34,069 nucleotides of DNA from the IMG/VR virus record IMGVR_UViG_3300046722_000215, positions 1 to 34,069 of that record, one strand, 5' to 3'. Of this stretch, positions 8,257-14,851 are shown in pieces. The first letter of the stretch is position 1, and every line of letters starts with the position of its first letter. This stretch comes from a virus. Below the pieces are notes generated by a model. That model did not search any database. It saw only the letters and a list, made by a program, of their open reading frames with translations, and was not told where the DNA came from. The translations under genes were made by a program, and so were the position numbers.

Positions 8257-8724
8257 ATGGGAACAGTGACGCCAGAAGTAGGAGGGTACGCGGGAACGCT
8301 CGCGCAAACCGGGGCCGGAACAATTATCAGCATCGGAACGACGCCGGGCACGGTCATCGGCGAGGCTTCCGATTTGCCGTTGAATCGTCCCAAGTGGGCG
8401 ACGGCCAACGTCACCAATTTTCAATCGGGCAAAGATGCCGAATATATCGGCACGGTACGCGAGGGCGCAACCGTGAACGTCAAGGGAAATCGCGTGAGTG
8501 CCGATGCCGGCCAGGTTGCGGTGGAGACGGCCTATCAATCGGGACTGGCAACCACCTTTCTGGTAACTCTGCCCAAGACGAAAACGCAAACGTCGGCCGG
8601 CGACACGATTACCTTTTCAGCCATTGTGCAATCGTTCGATTTTTCAGTTTCGCCGACCAAGCAAGTCGAATTCTCGATCGACCTGCAGGTTTCAGGGCCG
8701 TCGAACGTGACACCTGGCACTTAA
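8257..8724 (+). CDS. Major tail (tube) protein
   Basis: The 155-residue protein is small, beta-rich and Thr/Val/Gly-rich with few cysteines, as expected for a tail tube subunit. The region around residues 50-120 (AEYIGTVREGATVNVKG and DTITFSAIVQSFDFSV) resembles the beta-barrel of siphoviral tube proteins. Its place between the tail terminator and the tail-assembly chaperones is diagnostic. A GGGAGCG ribosome site lies about 10-14 bases before ATG 8257. It lacks the extra C-terminal Ig-like domain seen in some tubes. Confidence 0.85.
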   Translation: MGTVTPEVGGYAGTLAQTGAGTIISIGTTPGTVIGEASDLPLNRPKWATANVTNFQSGKDAEYIGTVREGATVNVKGNRVSADAGQVAVETAYQSGLATTFLVTLPKTKTQTSAGDTITFSAIVQSFDFSVSPTKQVEFSIDLQVSGPSNVTPGT

Positions 8725-8742
8725 CTTTAAAGCGAGGAATCG

Positions 8743-9141
8743 ATGAAGCAGAGAAACATTGCCGGCACGATTGCCGACGCGACGTTGCCGAAAACGCCCA
8801 TGGAGATTGACGGCAAAACTTATTACTTGTGTTTTACGCTGGGGGCGCTTTCAGAAGCGGAGACGTCGATCAACGTCGAGCTCGCGCGCCAGGGCTCAGA
8901 AGAGCGCGTCAACTTGCTCTATGCGTTGCCGGCCGGCAATCTGGCGAGCACGCGCGTTGTCTTTGCGGCCGCGGCGCGCACGTTTCAGCCCGAGCTTACT
9001 TTTAAAGAGGCCTGCGACCTGCTCACGTTTGAGGATATTTACACGGTGGCCGTCAAGGTGCGCGAGGCCTGGAACGAGGCGCGGGCCAAACCGCGCGAGG
9101 ACGAAAGCGAAAACCCTACTCCGGCCGCGGCCGTCGCGTGA
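8743..9141 (+). CDS. Tail assembly chaperone 1 (GTA/TAC type)
   Basis: The 132-residue protein is predicted to bind the tape measure protein during tail assembly and is not expected in the finished virion. It has the short beta start followed by helices typical of this class: GKTYYLCFTLGALSEAETSIN, then TFKEACDLLTFEDIYTVAVKVREAW. The C-terminal 20 residues are charged and Ala-rich. It ends in an overlap with the next frame (GTGA), and a slippery heptamer near its end could fuse it to the next product. Ribosome site AGCGAGGA precedes ATG 8743. Confidence 0.78.
   Translation: MKQRNIAGTIADATLPKTPMEIDGKTYYLCFTLGALSEAETSINVELARQGSEERVNLLYALPAGNLASTRVVFAAAARTFQPELTFKEACDLLTFEDIYTVAVKVREAWNEARAKPREDESENPTPAAAVA
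9111..9117 (+). promoter_or_regulatory. Candidate -1 ribosomal frameshift heptamer AAACCCT
   Basis: In the chaperone-1 frame the sequence reads gaA-AAC-CCT, a canonical X-XXY-YYZ heptamer, with AAC as codon 124. A -1 slip continues through TAC TCC GGC and on into the frame of chaperone 2 without a stop, giving a fusion of about 244 residues. Paired tail chaperones made by frameshifting at this genome position are widespread in siphophages. CCC-type heptamers are not the most efficient, so this is a candidate only. Confidence 0.5.
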
Positions 9142-9476
9142 GCGTGCCGGCCTGGCTCGATTTGTGGGCGTTCGCGCGGATCCGCATGGGGTTCTCGAAA
9201 CGGGAATTCTTTGCGCTCACGCCGCGGGCGTTTTTCAAAATGCATGAGACGTGGCTGGAGCAGCAAAAAGACGTGCATCGCATGATTGCCCTGTTGCGCG
9301 TGGATCTAATCAATCACAGTTTGTATCGGCCGGCGAAACCGCTGGAGCTCGCCGACCTGATGCCGGGCGGCGCCCGGCCAGCGGCGGCCAGAAAACGCCG
9401 GCTCACAAAGAAATTGCGCGGCGAGATTGCCGATCGATTTCGGCAACTGTTCGGGGCGCCGGCGCCGAAGGATTGA
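9138..9476 (+). CDS. Tail assembly chaperone 2 (second frame)
   Basis: The 112-residue open frame sits one base back (-1) relative to chaperone 1. It begins VPAWLDLWAFARIRMGFSKREFFALTP, which fits the second-frame chaperone pattern (a W, an aromatic-rich helix, then an LTPRAFF turn), and ends in a basic region. It may be expressed alone from the GTG at 9138 overlapping the preceding stop, or as the C-terminal half of a frameshift fusion. Its role would be to tether the chaperone to tube subunits or tape measure during assembly. Confidence 0.72.
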   Translation: MSVPAWLDLWAFARIRMGFSKREFFALTPRAFFKMHETWLEQQKDVHRMIALLRVDLINHSLYRPAKPLELADLMPGGARPAAARKRRLTKKLRGEIADRFRQLFGAPAPKD

Positions 9477-9477
9477 T

Positions 9478-9981
9478 ATGGGCGGCTTTACGGCACAAGT
9501 GACAGGCCTGCGCGAGCTCGACCAAAAACTCGGTGAGCTCGGCGACAAAGCGGCGAAGCGCATTATTCATGCAGCGCTCAAAGAGGCGGGCTATGTTTTC
9601 GAGGCCGCGGTGCGGGCCAGGGCGCCGGTACGTGCCGGCGGCGCGAGCGGCACGGCGGCGCCGCCGGGCGCGCTCAGAAACGATATTCGTTCCATTGTGA
9701 CTAGAACTGAGGACGGGGGGCAATCGTTGCCGGCCGTGATTGTGTACCCTGGTCAATTCACCCGCCGCATTGCCAATTGGGTGGAATACGGGCATCGGCA
9801 AGTGCGCGGCGGCTATTCGAAAATCATGCCGGGCGGCCGCCGGCGCGGGCCAGGGCATGAAACGGGCGCCGTGCCCGCGCACCCGTTTATCCGGCCGGCG
9901 TACGAGGGCGTGCGCGAGCAGGCCGTGCAGGTTTGTTGTAACGCCCTGGCCGCGGGGGTGGAAAAGGCGGCCAAAAAATGA
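9478..9981 (+). CDS. HK97 gp10-like neck / tail-joining protein
   Basis: The 167-residue protein has the HK97 gp10 family pattern: TGLRELDQKLGEL, AAKRIIHAALKEAGYVFEAAVRARAPV, and a later PAHPFIRPAYEGVREQAV. These proteins help join head and tail. It is usually encoded between head closure and the tail terminator; here it comes after the chaperones. The ATG at 9478 begins one base after the previous stop. Pro/Gly/Arg-rich loops (about 115-140) look disordered. Confidence 0.82.
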   Translation: MGGFTAQVTGLRELDQKLGELGDKAAKRIIHAALKEAGYVFEAAVRARAPVRAGGASGTAAPPGALRNDIRSIVTRTEDGGQSLPAVIVYPGQFTRRIANWVEYGHRQVRGGYSKIMPGGRRRGPGHETGAVPAHPFIRPAYEGVREQAVQVCCNALAAGVEKAAKK

Positions 9982-10010
9982 ATCGCGCATTGTTGCGGAG
10001 GGTGTGACAC

Positions 10011-10358
10011 ATGGTGCCAAAAGAATGGCTTAAATCGGCGGCCGTGGCGCTGCTCGGCGGGGCGTGCGCGGCGCTCTCGGCGGCGGTCATGGATCCTACT
10101 AAGTTCAACCTTGCGAACGGCATCAAAGATGAACTCTTGATTGCCTTGCAGGGCGCGGCGGTGGGCCTGGGTGCGCTCTTTATACGCTCGCCTTTAGGCA
10201 GCAGTTTGATGAAAGCGCTCGCCGACGCCCGCCAACAACAGGCCGACGATAGGGCCGCAATCAGCAAGCTAAAAGCGGAAATCAAGTCGCAACCCGGCCA
10301 GGCCGCGGCGCCGGCGCCCGATCCGGCCGGCGGGCCGCCGGGCGGGCCGCCAAAGTGA
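10011..10358 (+). CDS. Small membrane protein, holin candidate
   Basis: The 115-residue protein has two likely membrane helices, about residues 9-27 and 43-59, followed by a charged coiled-coil-like segment (ADARQQQADDRAAISKLKAE) and a Pro/Gly-rich end. Size and two-helix topology fit a class II-like holin, but no endolysin is recognisable beside it, so the role is open. The start has GGAGGG about 8 bases before ATG 10011. The Pro-rich tail repeats in the next protein, and the two genes overlap as GTGA. Confidence 0.65.
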   Translation: MVPKEWLKSAAVALLGGACAALSAAVMDPTKFNLANGIKDELLIALQGAAVGLGALFIRSPLGSSLMKALADARQQQADDRAAISKLKAEIKSQPGQAAAPAPDPAGGPPGGPPK

Positions 10359-10512
10359 ATTGCAAATGCGGGGCGCGGCACGATGGTTGGCCGGGAAAAG
10401 GCGGCGGTTTATTGTGTCAAATGTGCTGGGAAGCGGAGTGCTCCGAATCGTGGTGGGCGATGGTCGCCGGCCAGGGCGAAGAGGCGGCGCCAGATCCGGC
10501 CGGCGGGCCGCC
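10320..10512 (+). repeat. 20-bp direct repeat in two adjacent genes
   Basis: GATCCGGCCGGCGGGCCGCC occurs at 10320-10339 and 10493-10512, in similar flanking sequence. Both copies are read in frame as DPAGGPP, ending the membrane protein and sitting mid-way in the zinc-ribbon protein. It suggests local duplication or a recombination hot spot. Confidence 0.8.
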
Positions 10513-10765
10513 TGGCAGGCCGCCGGCGCTCGGAGAACGGTTCTCGCCATACCTGGGGCCGCCTGCAGGCCTGGCGGCGTCTCCTGGGGCATCTGCGAGG
10601 CTTTTGGGGGTCGTTTATACTAGTGGCAGGGGAGAGTTTCAAAACGAAATGACAGAACAAGAAAAACCGTTGACGATTATGCGTATTGCCTGGGGCGTTT
10701 GCATCGGCAATCTGATTGCCGCGTTGATTATCGCGATTATTTATTCCGGCTTTAATCACCACTAA
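10355..10765 (+). CDS. Zinc-ribbon protein with C-terminal membrane helix (possibly two genes)
   Basis: The 136-residue frame opens with a compact Cys cluster (C3, C5, C21, C24, C29; DGWPGKGG between), a small zinc-ribbon type seen in phage proteins. A Pro/Gly-rich linker follows. The last 38 residues start at an internal ATG (10650) with its own GGGGAG ribosome site and encode one membrane helix (IAWGVCIGNLIAALIIAIIY). The 10650-10765 part may therefore be made separately as a one-helix peptide, perhaps a lysis accessory. The GTG at 10355 overlaps the previous stop. Function is unknown. Confidence 0.6.
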   Translation: MNCKCGARHDGWPGKGGGLLCQMCWEAECSESWWAMVAGQGEEAAPDPAGGPPGRPPALGERFSPYLGPPAGLAASPGASARLLGVVYTSGRGEFQNEMTEQEKPLTIMRIAWGVCIGNLIAALIIAIIYSGFNHH

Positions 10766-10790
10766 AGCCGGCAACCATCAAAGGAAAAGA

Positions 10791-10822
10791 AAAGGCCGCC
10801 CGCGGGCGGCCTTTCGTGTTTT
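10791..10822 (+). terminator. Strong intrinsic terminator before the tape measure gene
   Basis: A perfect 24-base palindrome at 10791-10814 (arm AAAGGCCGCCCG) forms a stem with A:T closing pairs and is followed by CGTGTTTT. It separates the head/neck/chaperone block from the tape measure gene, only 26 bases before its ATG, leaving no room for a normal promoter after it. Confidence 0.85.
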
Positions 10823-10840
10823 CTGGAATGAGGGGGGCGT

Positions 10841-13156
10841 ATGGCCGAGGCCGCAGGTTCGGTAAAAATCATCCTGGCCGTCGACTCTACGTCTTATTCG
10901 GCGGCGCTCGAGAAAGCTAAAGCGCAGTTAAAGCAATTAGAGGGGCATGTCAGTTCGGCCGCGTCTACGACTAAGCATGAGATGGGAGAAGCTAAGGGCG
11001 CGATTGCCTTACTTGGCGAGCAAATCGGGGTTAATTTGCCGCGGCACATTCGCTCATTTATTGCTGAATTGCCGGGCGTGGCGTCGGCTATGGCCGCGGC
11101 CTTTTCCGCGGTGGCGATTGTCGGTATCGGCCTGGCGATTTACGAGACGGGCAAAAAAGTTTACGAATTTGCGCAGAAGAATCGCGAGGCCGCCGAAAAG
11201 AACGCCGAGGCCTGGGAGAAATCGCGCCAGTCGTTACATTTACAGAATCTCGAGCTCGACGCGTCGACCATTCATTTACAGAACGAGCTCGCTAAACTCG
11301 AGCACAAGCCGGAAAACAAACTGGCCGAGGAAATGGCGAAAACGGCCGTCGAGGTGGCAAAACTCGATCAGGAATTAGTGCGCGCCATCGATGACGCCCG
11401 CAAGCTACTGACCGAGCAAGAGCCGGGATGGATAGCGCAAACATTTCTTCACAAGGGGGGCACGCAATACGAACAAGAGTTAGCCAAAACGCATTCCAGG
11501 GCGCTTTCTGAAACGACGTCTTTAGAGGATCAACTAAACAAGAGCGTCAAATATCACAATTCGCTGATCGAGCGCCGCAACGAGCTCGAGGCCGCGCAGG
11601 CCGGCAAGGGTACCTATCTCACCGCAACCGGGGAGACAAAGACGCTCGACAAAGGCCGATTCACATTGGCGACGGGCCTGCAAAGCGAGATTGATGCGAC
11701 CAACGAATTGCTCGCCAATCAACGGCCGGAGCAGGCGCGCATTCAAGCGCAGATGAATCAAGATACCGCGCAGGCGGCGCTCGATAAAAAACAACAGCAA
11801 ATCGCGGCCGCGGCGTGGGAAAAACAGGCCGCCGAAAAACAAATGCAGGAATGGCGCCGCGCGCTCGACGCCCAAAAAGCGGTGCGCGCTCTTTCGGTGC
11901 AGGATGAGGCCAATTACTGGCAGGGGCTGGCGGCAACCGTCAGGAACAATGCGCCCTTGCTGGTGGCGGTGACCGATCAGGCCAACAAGGCAGTCGCGGC
12001 CGCCAACAAAAAGTTTCAAGAGGATTTATTCGGCGGTTGGGTGGCCGCGAATACCATTTTCCAGCAAGAGCAGGCGCAAGACGCGCGCATCCACGATGCC
12101 GTCATGGCGGGATGGGAGCAGGCGCAACGGGGGCTCGCCGAGCAAGTGAGGGAACAGCGCGACGCGGCGCGCGAGAATTTCGAAAATACCGCGGCCGAGA
12201 TTGAGGCCGCCGAGCGGATCCAGGCGGCGGCGATTCAATTACAAGAACAGCGCGGGCAATTGTCGCACCTGGCCGCGGCGCTGGCGACTCAGCAATTGCA
12301 CGAGTTATCGGCCGCGCAGTGGCAAGCGGCGCTGGGCGTGGCGCAAGAGGCCGGCGCCGGCATTGGCTTGCGGGATATCGAGCGGCACGGCGGCGGCGTG
12401 GGGCGCCAGGCCGAGACAGATAGCGCCGCGGCTAAATCGGCAACCGCGCTCGGCGCGCTCCAGGATTCGGCGAGTCAACTGGCCGCGCAATTTACCGATT
12501 TGCCGGCGCACATTCGCGAGACGTTGACGCAAACCGTGGACACCATCAACGGCGCACTCTTGCGCACCCTGACCGATCCGTACCACCGCGGGCAATGGAA
12601 AGATGCAGGCAAACAAATCTTTACCGGCATCGCCGGCACAGGGCTCAAGATGGCCGAGGGTTCGCTCGGCAAACTAGTGCCAGGCCTGGGGAAATTGGGC
12701 GCCAGTGCGGCCAATGCAATGTGGGTGAGGATGGTTGAGGGCGCCGCTCTGGGGGCGGGCGCCGTGCCCGGCGCTATCGGCAAGCTATTTTCAGGCAAAA
12801 ACATCAGTTCCGCAAGTTCGGCCAGTGGTTCAATCTGGAGTCAATTGTTTGGTGCGCTGCTTCACTTTCAGGGCGGCGGCGATATTCCTACCGGCATGCC
12901 GGCGATTGTGGGCGAATCGGGGCCGGAGCTCTTTGTGCCGTCGACGTCGGGCCGCATCATTTCCAATCGCACCATGAACATGGGCGGCACGTTTTCGCAC
13001 GTGGTCAACGTGGACGCCCGCGGCGCCGGTGATCCGGCGGCCGTCGAAGCCGCGGTGCATCGCACCATGGGCGTCTATTTACAGCAGATTCCGGCCATGA
13101 CGGTGGAGACGATGCGCAACTACAATGCTCGCCGGCCGAGCGGCGCGAGGGTTTAA
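10841..13156 (+). CDS. Tail tape measure protein
   Basis: This 771-residue protein sets tail length and travels inside the tube. It shows the expected composition: a beta start (VKIILAVDSTSY), long Ala/Glu/Gln/Lys helices and coiled coils (about 150-490), a hydrophobic helix near residues 84-105, a Gly/Ala-rich hydrophobic region (about 575-670), and the C-terminal GGGDIPTGMPAIVGESGPELF motif common to tape measures. At about 0.15 nm per residue the tail would be about 115 nm. The ATG has GAGGGGGGCGT upstream. It lies immediately after a strong terminator, so its mRNA probably depends on read-through or antitermination. Confidence 0.93.
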   Translation: MAEAAGSVKIILAVDSTSYSAALEKAKAQLKQLEGHVSSAASTTKHEMGEAKGAIALLGEQIGVNLPRHIRSFIAELPGVASAMAAAFSAVAIVGIGLAIYETGKKVYEFAQKNREAAEKNAEAWEKSRQSLHLQNLELDASTIHLQNELAKLEHKPENKLAEEMAKTAVEVAKLDQELVRAIDDARKLLTEQEPGWIAQTFLHKGGTQYEQELAKTHSRALSETTSLEDQLNKSVKYHNSLIERRNELEAAQAGKGTYLTATGETKTLDKGRFTLATGLQSEIDATNELLANQRPEQARIQAQMNQDTAQAALDKKQQQIAAAAWEKQAAEKQMQEWRRALDAQKAVRALSVQDEANYWQGLAATVRNNAPLLVAVTDQANKAVAAANKKFQEDLFGGWVAANTIFQQEQAQDARIHDAVMAGWEQAQRGLAEQVREQRDAARENFENTAAEIEAAERIQAAAIQLQEQRGQLSHLAAALATQQLHELSAAQWQAALGVAQEAGAGIGLRDIERHGGGVGRQAETDSAAAKSATALGALQDSASQLAAQFTDLPAHIRETLTQTVDTINGALLRTLTDPYHRGQWKDAGKQIFTGIAGTGLKMAEGSLGKLVPGLGKLGASAANAMWVRMVEGAALGAGAVPGAIGKLFSGKNISSASSASGSIWSQLFGALLHFQGGGDIPTGMPAIVGESGPELFVPSTSGRIISNRTMNMGGTFSHVVNVDARGAGDPAAVEAAVHRTMGVYLQQIPAMTVETMRNYNARRPSGARV

Positions 13157-13798
13157 ATGCAAGCGATCACCATCGGCAATAACACCTATAATCTCGTGAT
13201 CCTACCGAGCTCGCCGGGCGCCGCGGAAATGTCGCTGGGCATGAGCGACGCTATCGCGATGGTGCAATCGCCTTACGTGCCGGCGCAGATGCAGGCGCAG
13301 GCCTGGCCGGGCGCCGATGCCTGGGATGGCGCCGTGATATTGCCGCCGCTTAGCAACGACCAGGCGGCCGAGTGGGAAGGATTTCTGGCCGAATTACGCG
13401 GCCAACTTAACGTCTTTCAACTGGGAGATCCGCGGCGCCAGCAACCGCGCGGCAACGCGCAGGGGAGTGCGCCCAAGATGAGCGGAAGCGACATTGCAAC
13501 GGCCACGCAGATTACCACAACGGGATGGAAAGCGAACAATTTTCGCGTGCTCCTGCGCGGCGATTTATTCCAAGTCGGCTATCACCTGTACCGCGCCTGC
13601 GAGCAAGTTAACGCCGACGCGTCGGGCCACGCCACTATTAGCATTTGGCCAAGTTTGCGGGAATCGGCGGCCGCCGGCGCGCCGCTCGTGCTTGCTTCGC
13701 CGGTGGGCGTTTGGCGCCTGGCCGACAACCGGCGCGAGTCGCAATTTTCGCCCATGCGGTTAACCACGATGAGTTTCAAAATTCTCGAGGTTCGTTAA
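13157..13798 (+). CDS. Distal tail protein-like
   Basis: The 213-residue protein directly follows the tape measure (no gap). Beta-rich sequence with WDGAVILPPLSNDQAAEWEGFLAELRG and a C-terminal half similar in style to distal-tail proteins fits the ring that joins tube to tip. In HK97-like and gene-transfer-agent-like gene order, this position is the distal tail component, followed by hub, peptidase and large hub. The call rests mainly on that order. Confidence 0.65.
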   Translation: MQAITIGNNTYNLVILPSSPGAAEMSLGMSDAIAMVQSPYVPAQMQAQAWPGADAWDGAVILPPLSNDQAAEWEGFLAELRGQLNVFQLGDPRRQQPRGNAQGSAPKMSGSDIATATQITTTGWKANNFRVLLRGDLFQVGYHLYRACEQVNADASGHATISIWPSLRESAAAGAPLVLASPVGVWRLADNRRESQFSPMRLTTMSFKILEVR

Positions 13799-13801
13799 AG
13801 C

Positions 13802-14362
13802 ATGCCGCGCAATTTGCCGGCGGCCATGATTTCGGGGCCGGGCTCGCTTACCGACAATCTTATTCGGCCGGCGCTACTGGCAGAAATTCATTTTAAATCG
13901 CAGGTTTCCTATATCTGGTCGGGGGTCGGGAGTCTGGTTTGGAACAGTCATACGTATCTCGGCGTGGGCTCGCTGGGGCGCATTTCTCACGTGAGCGCCG
14001 GCGTCGACCTGGCCGCCGGCGGCGTGGTGGTTTCCTTGAGCGGCATCGATTCTGAATTGTTCGCCGAATCGATGACCGATATTCAACTAGGTGCGCCGGC
14101 CATTATCAGCTTTGCGTTGTTCGATGCCGCGGGCAACATTCTCGGGGCGCCGCGGCTATTTGGGGGCGTGGTCGATAAACCGAGCATCACGCCCGGCTTA
14201 CAGAGCATCACCATTTCACTCAGTCTGGAGACGCGTTTTACAAACCTGCAGAGGCCGAATGCGCGGCGTTATACGGCCGCCGATCAGCATATCTACTATC
14301 CCAACGACACGGCTTTTCAATGGGTCGAACAACTAAACGATCAGGCATTGAAGTGGGGCTGA
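13802..14362 (+). CDS. Tail tip / hub-like protein
   Basis: The 186-residue beta-rich protein begins MPRNLPAAMISG, a start similar to proteins in the GTA gp13 / DUF2163-like slot. It has a strand series (LLAEIHFKSQVSYIWSGVGS, SHVSAGVDLAAGGVVVSLSG, TISLSLETRF) and a C-terminal YTAADQHIYYPNDTAFQWV. This slot normally makes the hub ring linking distal tail protein to the central hub. It is shorter than full DUF2163 proteins. It abuts the peptidase gene without a gap. Confidence 0.55.
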   Translation: MPRNLPAAMISGPGSLTDNLIRPALLAEIHFKSQVSYIWSGVGSLVWNSHTYLGVGSLGRISHVSAGVDLAAGGVVVSLSGIDSELFAESMTDIQLGAPAIISFALFDAAGNILGAPRLFGGVVDKPSITPGLQSITISLSLETRFTNLQRPNARRYTAADQHIYYPNDTAFQWVEQLNDQALKWG

Positions 14363-14851
14363 ATGGCGCTTGAACGCAAACCCTATTGGGACACGCGCGA
14401 GCTCAACGATTTCCTGATAGCGCGCGCCTTTGCGCCGTTTTCCTGGGGCGTGAACGATTGCGCCCTGTTTGTGGCCGACGCTATCGAGGCCATGACAGGC
14501 ACTGATATTGCCGCCGATTTCCGCGGCTATACAGACGAGGTCGGCGCCTGGGATGCGATTCGGCGCGTGCGCGGGGCCGATGCCGCGGTGACGGTCGACG
14601 CCGCGGCCGAGTATTGCGCGCAAAACTTCGGGCTCGAGGAATGCGTTTTTCCGCTCGAGGCCAGGCGGGGCGATTTTTGTACGTTTATGCACGCGGGCCG
14701 GCTCATGCTCGGATTGATTCACTTGAACGGCCGCGATATTGTGACGCCCGGCGACAAGGGACTAGAGCGCGCCGCGATGGCTGAGATTGCCATTGGCGAG
14801 GATGGTACCGAGGTTGTAACGATGGCAATTCGGCGGGCCTGGCATGTCTAA
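14363..14851 (+). CDS. Tail-associated NlpC/P60-type peptidase (DUF6950-like)
   Basis: The 162-residue protein shows the WGVNDCALFVADAIEAMTG pattern around residues 28-46 with a candidate nucleophile Cys33, and candidate histidines at 110 and 120 (LMLGLIHLNG). This fits tail-tip peptidases that cut peptide cross-links of the cell wall during DNA entry or help tip assembly. Its place between the hub-like protein and the large hub is the standard peptidase slot. It overlaps the next gene by eight bases. It is not an obvious stand-alone endolysin. Confidence 0.75.
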   Translation: MALERKPYWDTRELNDFLIARAFAPFSWGVNDCALFVADAIEAMTGTDIAADFRGYTDEVGAWDAIRRVRGADAAVTVDAAAEYCAQNFGLEECVFPLEARRGDFCTFMHAGRLMLGLIHLNGRDIVTPGDKGLERAAMAEIAIGEDGTEVVTMAIRRAWHV

